From NCBI RefSeq assembly GCF_013389365.1, contig NZ_JACADJ010000043.1, positions 1 to 35,276 on the forward strand: 35,276 nucleotides of DNA, in the 5' to 3' direction. The translations under genes were made by a program, and so were the position numbers. The stretch is from Desulfobacter latus. Its GTDB lineage: Bacteria > Desulfobacterota > Desulfobacteria > Desulfobacterales > Desulfobacteraceae. Of the stretch, positions 18,355-25,617 are shown in pieces (position 1 is the first letter of the stretch; each line of letters opens with the position of its first letter). The notes below the pieces were generated by a model. That model searched no databases and was not told the origin of the DNA. It was given only the letters and a program-made list of their open reading frames with translations.

Positions 18355-18407
18355 GCCCAACGCGCCGGCGACGGCTTCTTGCCGTCCAGTGAACTGGCAG
18401 GTTTGTG
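18355..18407 (-). repeat. attC-like recombination site
   Basis: On the minus strand it reads from CACAAAC through an arm resembling the attC L box (GTTCACTGGACGG). An apical 6-bp stem GACGGC-aagaa-GCCGTC follows, then GGCGCGTTGGGC. The last seven bases match the attC core GTTRRRY, and the outer 12-nt arms pair at 8 positions. It sits between two same-strand genes, as cassette junctions do. The left box departs from the RYYYAAC consensus and no integrase is in the window. Confidence 0.42.
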
Positions 18408-18420
18408 ATCTTCTTTCATA

Positions 18421-18765
18421 TCAATCATCATCGTCTTCGGGTTTATAATTTTCGTCTTCATCATCATCATCATCTTCTTCAATATATGAATTTATGATAG
18501 ACTTGGGGACGCTTCTATAGTTTAAAACGACATTTTCTTCGATCACTGCGATGATGTCCTCAATTATAATTAAAATGTACCCGAGTTCTAAACATTCGTC
18601 AGCGACTTCATCGATAAATGCATCATGTAATTTTTTTCTGCCTCCCAGTCTACGAAACTGGGATCTGGAAAGTTGAAACCGACCTCGTTTTTTTCCTCCA
18701 AACTTCTCTTCGTAAATTTCTTCAATAATTTCTGCCATCTGTCCTGCTGACTTAAAATTCCCCAT
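18421..18765 (-). CDS. Unknown 114-aa protein with acidic tail
   Basis: Not recognised. The N-terminal half is basic and helical (residues ~20-45 contain GGKKRGRFQLSRSQFRRLGG), the middle is hydrophobic and Ile-rich (LGYILIIIEDIIAVIEENVV), and the last 22 residues are almost all Asp/Glu. This is consistent with a small DNA-binding or DNA-mimic-like regulatory protein, but no family is identified. ATG start with GAGG upstream. Its stop is followed after 13 bp by the attC-like site and then the GIY-YIG gene on the same strand. Confidence 0.6.
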   Translation of the reverse strand: MGNFKSAGQMAEIIEEIYEEKFGGKKRGRFQLSRSQFRRLGGRKKLHDAFIDEVADECLELGYILIIIEDIIAVIEENVVLNYRSVPKSIINSYIEEDDDDDEDENYKPEDDDD

Positions 18766-19339
18766 AATTCGACCTCGAACATAGATACTGTTAAAAAAAC
18801 ACTGGAGCTATTAACAATTCATAATAGCAGCTATGTAGGCTTATTTATATTCTATAGATCGAAATGTCAAGCTATAGGTGTGTTGCTCATCATTTTTTGG
18901 CTATTAGGCACATAACGAATTAATCTGTGGTTTCCGTTTATCTTTCGTATTTACTTTGCTAATGGGATAACAGCCGAAAAATAAGAATAACCGGATCTGC
19001 ATAAATGTTTAAAAAATTAATAATGAAATCATTCAACATCATCAGGAAAGGCTTGCAAATTTTTTTCTTCATTTTACCACATAGTTGACCAAGCACTTAT
19101 GGTATTATGAGTCGCCCAAGCATATTTCAAAAAAGTATTCAATAACAGAAGTATTGTGGAGGGAGATTATTTCACATGCTCACTGTGGACCACATCAATA
19201 TCGAAATGTCCCCCAATGTGAAATTCAAAACCCCAGACTATTATTAATAGTCTGGAAAAAAGCCTTTTTCCCCTAATCATTTCATCAGTCATACTGGGAC
19301 TATTTACAAACTTTTTGGTTCTTGTCTTGTTTTGGGCTC
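18766..19339. other. AT-rich intergenic region
   Basis: No supported gene. It contains a hairpin GCTATTA/TAATAGC (18807-18828) in the leader of the 114-aa gene and the hairpin at 19233-19255. A short + strand frame at 19085-19276 has a weak SD and no recognisable content. It marks the boundary between the orphan-gene block and the GGT/ATP-grasp operon. Confidence 0.45.
19233..19255. terminator. Strong hairpin downstream of the amidohydrolase gene
   Basis: CCAGACTAT (19233-19241), a 5-nt loop, then ATAGTCTGG (19247-19255), with perfect 9-bp arms. A second overlapping hairpin (GGAAAAA/TTTTTCC) follows on the + side. The hairpin lies 85 bp past the stop of the minus-strand operon, but the T-run on that strand is short, so termination is only probable. 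Confidence 0.4.
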
Positions 19340-20050
19340 TTATCTTATAATTGGCATCTTCTCAGTCCACATTTTCAGAGCAGACAATATTTTCAAGCCC
19401 TTTTCCGAATCAGTCAAAAACGGCGCCCTTGATATTTCAATCTGTATCCATGGCATTAAACGGCTGTAGTGGCGTGTGATCCATCCACCTTTAAACGGAT
19501 GGTTCAACGTAACATTATCCCCAAAGTACTTTTTAAAGCAATCCACCATAGACATAGCCCATGTTTCCGGGCATGAGCTGTGGCCCAGATTGCCCAGGTT
19601 TATAAAAGGCCGCTCCTCCCCGGGATCCGGACCAATTGGTGGACCGGTTGCCGCCATGGTATGGCAGTCAATGCCCAACACCAGGGAAGGATTGCCGGCA
19701 AGTGATTCTAATTTTTGATGATAGGGGTAGTAGTATTTTTCAAGAAGTGTATCACACAGTATTTTAGGCAACGGCGATGACCATATAGGCACGTTCCAGC
19801 AGGTATGCGTCTTAATGACACCATCTTTGGAGAAATCATCTTTCGGCCGATTCAGGTCCACCGCCGCCCGGGCAATATCCGTGGTTACAAAACATTGAAC
19901 ATGACCTTTGAGCATAGAATAAATATCACCGGCACCGCCGTCACTATCGTTTTGGATGTCATCCCGATTTAGGCGACATAGGGACCGTACCTCTTCAGGG
20001 ATAGTCAACCCTGAATGGGGAACGGATATGAGAAACGGCAGGGGGGTCAT
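19340..20050 (-). CDS. N-formylglutamate amidohydrolase-family protein
   Basis: Zinc-dependent amidohydrolase family (HutG-type FGase) that cleaves N-acyl or amide bonds of glutamate-like substrates. Signature parts: ISVPHSGLTIPEE at the N-terminus, the DLNRP segment near residue 68, and GIDCHTMA near 150 with a likely metal-ligand His. 236 aa, shorter than some members but complete. There is no histidine-utilisation gene nearby; instead it overlaps the gamma-glutamyltransferase by 4 bp (ATGA) and is third in the ATP-grasp/GGT operon. It more likely trims or hydrolyses a glutamyl-type peptide than N-formylglutamate. The exact substrate is inference. Confidence 0.85.
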   Translation of the reverse strand: MTPLPFLISVPHSGLTIPEEVRSLCRLNRDDIQNDSDGGAGDIYSMLKGHVQCFVTTDIARAAVDLNRPKDDFSKDGVIKTHTCWNVPIWSSPLPKILCDTLLEKYYYPYHQKLESLAGNPSLVLGIDCHTMAATGPPIGPDPGEERPFINLGNLGHSSCPETWAMSMVDCFKKYFGDNVTLNHPFKGGWITRHYSRLMPWIQIEISRAPFLTDSEKGLKILSALKMWTEKMPIIR

Positions 20051-21669
20051 AACGGTCCCTGGGCAGATCCGTCCCGCCGGGAATCCGCTACACCAATAAA
20101 CTCACCGTTTTGATTCAATACCAACTGGACCGAACCCAGATAGAATGAGTATGGATCCCGGATATCTATGGAAAAACCGTGGCTTTTGAGCAGTTCCGGA
20201 ATATCATTTCGCATCCGGGTCGCTTCAATGGAAACTTTCCCTGTTATTGAACAGTGCATCCTCGGCGCTTCCACTGCGTCAAACGGCGTCGACCCGCGCT
20301 CCAGTCTCAGCAATACCTGTAATATGGCCGATACGATTCTCTGGGAACCGGGGGAGCCTATGACCAGCCAGGGTTTTTTATTGTCAAAAATAATGGTGGG
20401 GCTCACTGACGCCCAGGGTACGGCATTGGGTCTGAGATAGTATGGATGGGTGATATCCTGGTATTCAAAGGCACTCATGTAATTATTATAGAGAAATCCT
20501 AACTTTTCCGACGCGGTAAACGAACCGTACACGCGCTCTATGGACTGGGTCAGGGCCACGGCATTGCCGAATTTGTCCATCACTGACAGGTGGGTGGTAT
20601 CGCCCTTGCCGAACATTCGTTGCTTGATCCGTTTGGATACCCGCTTGGCATAGTCAAGATCGGTAATGTCTTCAGCCAGTTCCAGTTCCTGGGCAAACAG
20701 GGCCGGATCTGTCGGCCGATCCGACCGGTCGAGATTTGCTTTGCGGATGACATATGCCAGAAGCAGCACACCCTGGGGCATATCCGGATCCAGGATATCT
20801 TTGTCGAACTGCTCCAGCATATTCAATGCCTGAATCAGGGTCCGACCGGCTCCGGGTGGCCCAAAGGTGTGTACGCTCTTTTCGAATATATCCGTTACCA
20901 GGGATTGTCGTTCCACGGGCCAGGGAATTTGGGCAAGATCATCATCCCGGATAAGGCCGTCATTTGCCACCATATCATCATGAATCAATTTGGCGATGCT
21001 GCCCTGATAGAAATCTTCGATCCCCTCTTTTGCCAAGGTCTCCAGTGTTTGGGCCAGGACTTCCTGCTTAAAAAACGACCCAATGGGGTACAGGCGTTCT
21101 CCGTTTTTTAAAAAGAATTTTCGGCTGGGGAACAGTTTCAGGTACTTTAGTTCCCGCTTGGAAAGGTAGTACTGTAAAGGAGAAATTCGGTATCCATATC
21201 TGGCATTGTGAATGGCCGGTACCAGAACCTCTTCCAGACTCTTGGTGCCGTAATGCCGTAGAGCATGGCCGAGAACAGCGGGTGTGGAAGGAACAGTGGT
21301 AGCCCGGTACCCGCGGAGCTGATCCGCGCGCTCCAAAGCGCCGGGCGGCGTACGGTTGGGGGCCCTTGTTCCACCGTCCAGGCAGAAGGTCCGGTCCTGC
21401 TCGGCCAGATGAATCACCATCATGGTCTGGCCGCCAAGGCCCGAGGCGGCCGGTTCAACCACACCCAGGGCAAATGCGGCGGCAATGGCGGCATCAATGG
21501 CGTTGCCGCCCTGCTCAAGAATATCATTCCCTGCCTGGGTGGCCAGATAATGCTGCGTCGATACCATACCCTGGCTGGATACCCCGACTTTCTGGGGATA
21601 AACCACGCGCCGGTCGCCGGGGTCCAGGAGATCTGCGTCACGGGGGCGTCTGGAAAACGGGGTCACCAT
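20047..21669 (-). CDS. Gamma-glutamyltransferase family Ntn-hydrolase
   Basis: Member of the gamma-glutamyltranspeptidase family, a self-cleaving Ntn hydrolase acting on gamma-glutamyl amides such as glutathione. The large-subunit start GMVSTQHYLATQAGNDIL and GGNAIDAAIAA, and the GLGGQTMMV segment, are family marks. The autocleavage/nucleophile Thr is at 358 in GDTTHLSVMD, followed by the small-subunit motifs (SIERVYGS, NNYM, SPTIIF, GSPGSQRI). No signal peptide is visible, so it is predicted cytoplasmic, unlike periplasmic E. coli Ggt. 540 aa. It starts 3 bp after the ATP-grasp gene and overlaps the amidohydrolase, so the three are one unit. Confidence 0.93.
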   Translation of the reverse strand: MVTPFSRRPRDADLLDPGDRRVVYPQKVGVSSQGMVSTQHYLATQAGNDILEQGGNAIDAAIAAAFALGVVEPAASGLGGQTMMVIHLAEQDRTFCLDGGTRAPNRTPPGALERADQLRGYRATTVPSTPAVLGHALRHYGTKSLEEVLVPAIHNARYGYRISPLQYYLSKRELKYLKLFPSRKFFLKNGERLYPIGSFFKQEVLAQTLETLAKEGIEDFYQGSIAKLIHDDMVANDGLIRDDDLAQIPWPVERQSLVTDIFEKSVHTFGPPGAGRTLIQALNMLEQFDKDILDPDMPQGVLLLAYVIRKANLDRSDRPTDPALFAQELELAEDITDLDYAKRVSKRIKQRMFGKGDTTHLSVMDKFGNAVALTQSIERVYGSFTASEKLGFLYNNYMSAFEYQDITHPYYLRPNAVPWASVSPTIIFDNKKPWLVIGSPGSQRIVSAILQVLLRLERGSTPFDAVEAPRMHCSITGKVSIEATRMRNDIPELLKSHGFSIDIRDPYSFYLGSVQLVLNQNGEFIGVADSRRDGSAQGPL

Positions 21670-21672
21670 GAT

Positions 21673-23826
21673 CTATTCCTCGGCCGTGTTCAAAAGAAAC
21701 TGGGCCATCATCAAGGTCCGCTGAACTATGCTGATTCTTGAAACCGCTTCCCTTGACGTATACAGATCCTTGGCAACAGGTCCCAGGCCGCAGGCCACCG
21801 GTACCGTGTCCGGCACCATGCCGGCGGGTGACGGCCACAGGGAGGATTCCGTCAACAACGGGATGTCCCATTGCCCGGCAATGTCCTGGATGGTCTTGAT
21901 CAATTGCAGGTTCACCTTTCTTTCCAGCATGGGCGGACGTTCGGAAATGGCGATTAAATTCCATTTGAGCCCGTCCCCCTTGAAGATTCTTTTCAGGGCC
22001 GCGTGCAGTTCACGGCCCTTGGCTGCTGTTGGATAAGAGGCCTGGATCAGCACCTGAACCCGGTGGGGCAGCCGTTCGGGAAAGGCTTCTGTTTTAAAAT
22101 CCACTGCTGAAATACCGATTCTGGCCTTTTTATTGTCCAGGTTGCTCATTTCCAACAGTTTCATATACAGGGTTTTCATGATATCGGTGTGCCGGCCGCT
22201 CTGTCCGAGCTTGACGGATTTTCCCTCAACAATCAGCCGATACTGCTGCTGCCCCCGCCGGGAAACAATCATGAAATCTCCAACATTACCGGGTTTGAGC
22301 ACCACCACCCGGGAAGCGCTTGCGGCAGCCTGGGTAAGAATGGCTGCGCTTTCATCGCAATGGCGGCCTTCATCTGCATAGCAGGCAAATCCCACGCGGG
22401 TTCTTGAAAATCGACGGACACTTTTCAAGGCCCGGAGCATAAATTCAAACTGGACCAACTGGGCCCTGGATGCACCAATGCCTTCGCCAAAGAGCCACTC
22501 CGGTGTCCGCCTGAAATATTCATATCCGGAGTTCAGGCCCCTGGGAACATCCAGTTGCGAAATGAACAGGGTACCCCGGCGGAATCCCTTCGGGCTTTCC
22601 CAGGTCCAGATATCGCGGTGATCAGTAAAATCGGCCACCGGTTTCATACCGATCTCCTTGAGTGTTTTATCCAGTTTCTGTGCTGCCACACGGATACCGG
22701 CAGGGTCGTCTGTGCGGGAACTGATGTTTACCCAGGATTCAATCTTTTTTTCCATCAGATCCCGGTTTTTGGTCAGAAAACCGAACACGACATCTTTGGC
22801 TGCCAATTTTTGGGTTTGAAGACTGGGTGGTTCAGGGGTTCCGAAATACCGGGATGAGGCGGTCTGAATCAAACGGTTGATCAGGGCTGTGAAATTCATG
22901 CCCATGGCTTCGGCGGCCGCTACATAAGAACCATGCTCGCCCAGGCTGGGAAGAGAGTTGATTTCCAGGACATACAGATTGCCGTTCTTATCCAGGCGCA
23001 TATCTACGCGGGCACAGTCATAGCACCCGAGAACTTCGAATGCGCTTTTGGCTATATCCTGGGCATCACAGGTGCTCTTGTCATCCAGGTCGGCCGGGCA
23101 TTGAACGCCGACCTCTCTGCCGGAAGTCCGTTTTTTATCCTCCAGGGTATAAATTTGAGGACCGGTATCCCCGAATATCAGCTCGGCCGGTAAAAAGGTT
23201 TCCACATTGGGACCGTTCCCTAAGAGTCCGATATTGATTTCACGTCCTTCAATATATTGCTCCGCCAGTACGGCCTGCCCGAATTCTTTAAAAATAGCCT
23301 GGGCGGCATTTTTCAGGTCTTCACTGTTGTCGACCACCTGGATACCGAATGATACCGCTTCATTTTTGGGTTTGACAATTAAGGGGAATTCAAGGTCCGG
23401 CAACGGGGAATCCGGTGTGGGGATCACCGCGAATTCCGGAGTGGGAATACCGTTCTGAACAAACAGCATTTTGGCCACAACTTTATCGAGAGCCAGGGAA
23501 TGGGCCAGAGGGTTGGAGCCCACATACGGCAGTCCGACCATTTCAAGGATCCCCGGTACATGCGTATACCGGGCCTGTCCCTGGATGCCGTAAGACAGGT
23601 TCAGCGCCATGCCCGGAAGTTCTCCCTTGATTACGCGGGGCATGAACTCTTCCAGTCGATCAATCAGGTCTTTGTCCCCTTCAATGGCCACGGCCTGATG
23701 TCCCCCTTTTTTCAAGGCGTTCAGGATTCTTTGTATGGACTCCAGGCCGTATTTTTCACGGTTGGGAATCCCAAACAGGTTGATCACCTTGGTGGATTCC
23801 CGGTTATATATCACCGCGACTTTCAT
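21673..23826 (-). CDS. Ddl-like ATP-grasp ligase fused to a degenerate M20 peptidase domain
   Basis: Residues 1 to ~315 form a D-Ala-D-Ala-ligase-type ATP-grasp: MKVAVIYN start, LNLSYGIQG, YVGSNPLAHSLALDK, the EQYIEGREINIGLLG nucleotide-binding strand, and the Mg site ARVDMRLDKNG...VLEINSLPSLGEHGSY. Residues ~340-717 follow the M20/carboxypeptidase G2 layout, including a lid domain and the GLGPV...SRISIVQRT C-terminus. The metal ligands are lost: the HxD site reads SQLD (Gln424, Asp426), the EE pair region reads ADEGRH, the lid His is replaced (GKSVKLGQSG), and the last His is gone (GPVAKDLYTS). This gives a peptide/amino-acid ligase with a presumably non-catalytic substrate-holding domain. 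It leads an operon with GGT and an amidohydrolase. Confidence 0.88.
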   Translation of the reverse strand: MKVAVIYNRESTKVINLFGIPNREKYGLESIQRILNALKKGGHQAVAIEGDKDLIDRLEEFMPRVIKGELPGMALNLSYGIQGQARYTHVPGILEMVGLPYVGSNPLAHSLALDKVVAKMLFVQNGIPTPEFAVIPTPDSPLPDLEFPLIVKPKNEAVSFGIQVVDNSEDLKNAAQAIFKEFGQAVLAEQYIEGREINIGLLGNGPNVETFLPAELIFGDTGPQIYTLEDKKRTSGREVGVQCPADLDDKSTCDAQDIAKSAFEVLGCYDCARVDMRLDKNGNLYVLEINSLPSLGEHGSYVAAAEAMGMNFTALINRLIQTASSRYFGTPEPPSLQTQKLAAKDVVFGFLTKNRDLMEKKIESWVNISSRTDDPAGIRVAAQKLDKTLKEIGMKPVADFTDHRDIWTWESPKGFRRGTLFISQLDVPRGLNSGYEYFRRTPEWLFGEGIGASRAQLVQFEFMLRALKSVRRFSRTRVGFACYADEGRHCDESAAILTQAAASASRVVVLKPGNVGDFMIVSRRGQQQYRLIVEGKSVKLGQSGRHTDIMKTLYMKLLEMSNLDNKKARIGISAVDFKTEAFPERLPHRVQVLIQASYPTAAKGRELHAALKRIFKGDGLKWNLIAISERPPMLERKVNLQLIKTIQDIAGQWDIPLLTESSLWPSPAGMVPDTVPVACGLGPVAKDLYTSREAVSRISIVQRTLMMAQFLLNTAEE

Positions 23827-23935
23827 AATAGTTCACCGTTTAATATTATTTGAAAAGGTATGGGGGTATGCCTAAAAAACATGACATGTAAAATCTTATG
23901 GGTAATAATTTTCCAAATATAAACAATATTAAAGC

Positions 23936-24226
23936 TCATTTTTTTTGTGCAGAAAATATCCAGAAAAGGGACCATCCGAAGACCACGGGCAGAATTCCCG
24001 ACACAATAAACATTGAAATCCGCCCCTGCCAGGGTTTTATCCACAAGGCACTGATGATGATGTCGGCTGCGGACAATACAATGGCGGTTCTTATTTTCAT
24101 TGTGAATGCCCTGGGAAACGGTTTTGTTTTTTTTTTGCCCGGGGGCTTTGGGGTCATTAGTCTCGGTACAATCAGGATACACAATATTAGAAAAATAAGT
24201 AAAAGAATTTCGCTGATGCCGGTCAA
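23936..24226 (-). CDS. Small membrane protein, unknown
   Basis: 96 aa with about three membrane helices: residues ~5-22 (SEILLLIFLILCILIVP), ~46-62 (TAIVLSAADIIISALW) and ~73-92 (ISMFIVSGILPVVFGWSLFW). A basic loop KPPGKKKTKPFPR lies between the first two. Not recognised. The start is TTG, with AGGAAA 5 nt upstream on the minus strand. It lies between the J-domain gene and the ATP-grasp gene, all on one strand, but the 109-bp gap to the latter leaves room for a promoter. Confidence 0.6.
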   Translation of the reverse strand: MTGISEILLLIFLILCILIVPRLMTPKPPGKKKTKPFPRAFTMKIRTAIVLSAADIIISALWIKPWQGRISMFIVSGILPVVFGWSLFWIFSAQKK

Positions 24227-24262
24227 TTAAGTTTCCTAAAATTTGTTGTCTTTAATTATGTC

Positions 24263-24784
24263 CTACGGGTTATAAATGGATTTGAGCTTTGCATACGCCT
24301 GTTGAATTTCTAAAAATTTTTCATTGGCAAGAGTTGAAAACTCTTCACCCAGATGGGACAATTTATCCGGGTGGTATTGCTTGGCCTTGTTTTTATAGGC
24401 GGTTTGGATTTCAGACCAGGACGCAGAATCGTCCACACCAAGGATCTCATATGGCGATTTAAAGATACTGGTTCTGTTTGACGCATTTGCTTTTGTGGAC
24501 TGACCTGTTGCATTGGCCCGGTTTGGTCCGGTTTTTCTATATGTTTTTTGGGTAGATTCAGAACCTTTTCCTTTTTCCCCGGATGATTGTTTATTACCTT
24601 TTTTAAATAAAAATGAGGGCAGCCGGCCATATCTGAGCAGATGATACAGACACCAGATAACCAGACTGTCATCTATCCATCCCACCATGGGCAAATACAG
24701 TTCGGGAATCGCATCTACCGGTGAAATAAGATAGGCCAGGCCCAGAAGAATCAGTATAAATTTAACCAGGGGGGACATTGTCAC
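24263..24784 (-). CDS. DUF1232-J-domain fusion protein
   Basis: The N-terminus (residues ~5-55) is a DUF1232/YkvA-like membrane segment with the typical LISPVDAIPE and GWIDDSLV motifs. A charged low-complexity linker follows (~60-108), then a J-domain at ~111-172 with the HPDK motif at 138-141. J-domains recruit and stimulate Hsp70 (DnaK), so this probably places DnaK at the inner membrane. 173 aa. The GTG start overlaps the dapB stop (GTGA), indicating coupling; an ATG 6 bp later is the alternative. Confidence 0.88.
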   Translation of the reverse strand: MTMSPLVKFILILLGLAYLISPVDAIPELYLPMVGWIDDSLVIWCLYHLLRYGRLPSFLFKKGNKQSSGEKGKGSESTQKTYRKTGPNRANATGQSTKANASNRTSIFKSPYEILGVDDSASWSEIQTAYKNKAKQYHPDKLSHLGEEFSTLANEKFLEIQQAYAKLKSIYNP

Positions 24785-25617
24785 TTCCCGGCGGTCAGGA
24801 CATCAATCATGGTGAAAAGTTTCTGCTCAAAAGCGTTTGTATCAATTTTGGTTTTTAAAAACATGACGGCATCAAATGTACCTGAAACATAATTCTGCCG
24901 CCCGTTTATGTTATGGGTCAGTTCAAACAGTGCCGACCCGTCCGGTGCCTGAATTGTATATGTATGCCATGCGTGCCCCTTTATATACTGCGCTTCAACG
25001 CCTAAATTTTCTCTCTGGATTTTGGGATCTCTGATTTTTTCAATGCTGGAAATATCGAAATCAATTCCCAGTTGATTGAAACAGGCCACCAGGGCCTTGG
25101 CCGTGCCCGATGTATCCGCTTTTCCCTGCTGATGGCTCTCTTTGACCTGAAGTGTGAATCCGTTGAACAGTCCGGGGAAGGTATTGGCCCCGTATTCAAG
25201 CATGGCTTGAAGTCCGACAATCTGTTTGGCCATGTTCGGGGCAATGACCGCAGGCATGGAGGCGTTTTTAACCGTACGTTCAAGGTCTTGCCGGTCTCCG
25301 CCCGTGGTGCCCATAACAAAGGGCATTTTATGTGCCACATAAAATTTTGCATTGTCATTTACCGCTGTCGGGTGGGTGTAATCAACACAAATGCAGCCAG
25401 GGTAGGATTCAAGAATCTCATTAATTTTACGCTCCCTTTCACTGGGTTTTAAAAGGGTTACGGTTGTCTGATCCACAGCCACTTGTCCATCGCTGATCTC
25501 TTCCCCGGTCAGGGAAAAGGGTACAAGGGTAAACCGCTCATCCTGTAAGACGGCTTCAGCCATTACACGAGCTACATTGCCGGGCAGTCCACTGATCATG
25601 ATCGGTATACAATTCAT
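24781..25617 (-). CDS. dapB: 4-Hydroxy-tetrahydrodipicolinate reductase, plant-like
   Basis: Reduces hydroxytetrahydrodipicolinate with NAD(P)H in lysine/diaminopimelate synthesis, cytoplasmic. The nucleotide-binding N-terminus is ISGLPGNVARVMAEA, a plant/cyanobacterial-type variant of GxxGxxG. MGTTGGDR and the catalytic segment KESHQQGKADTSGTAKA follow. 278 aa, normal for the family. The start is the ATG at 25617, with AAGGAGATTT upstream and a 4-bp overlap with the preceding gene; a longer in-frame extension is not family-like. It is linked with cell-wall sugar salvage and lipid genes in one operon. Confidence 0.9.
   Translation of the reverse strand: MNCIPIMISGLPGNVARVMAEAVLQDERFTLVPFSLTGEEISDGQVAVDQTTVTLLKPSERERKINEILESYPGCICVDYTHPTAVNDNAKFYVAHKMPFVMGTTGGDRQDLERTVKNASMPAVIAPNMAKQIVGLQAMLEYGANTFPGLFNGFTLQVKESHQQGKADTSGTAKALVACFNQLGIDFDISSIEKIRDPKIQRENLGVEAQYIKGHAWHTYTIQAPDGSALFELTHNINGRQNYVSGTFDAVMFLKTKIDTNAFEQKLFTMIDVLTAGK

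Noticed and set aside
18890-18935. Sequence like an attC core near the 114-aa gene (TTAGGCACATAACG)
   Set aside because: Neither strand gives a GTTRRRY/RYYYAAC pair with complementary arms.
19085-19276. 63-codon + strand frame before the terminator hairpin
   Set aside because: No recognisable content and it runs into the hairpin sequence.
23898-24230. 110-codon + strand frame opposite the small membrane protein
   Set aside because: The minus strand shows a coherent three-helix membrane protein with an SD and operon context; the plus frame has none.
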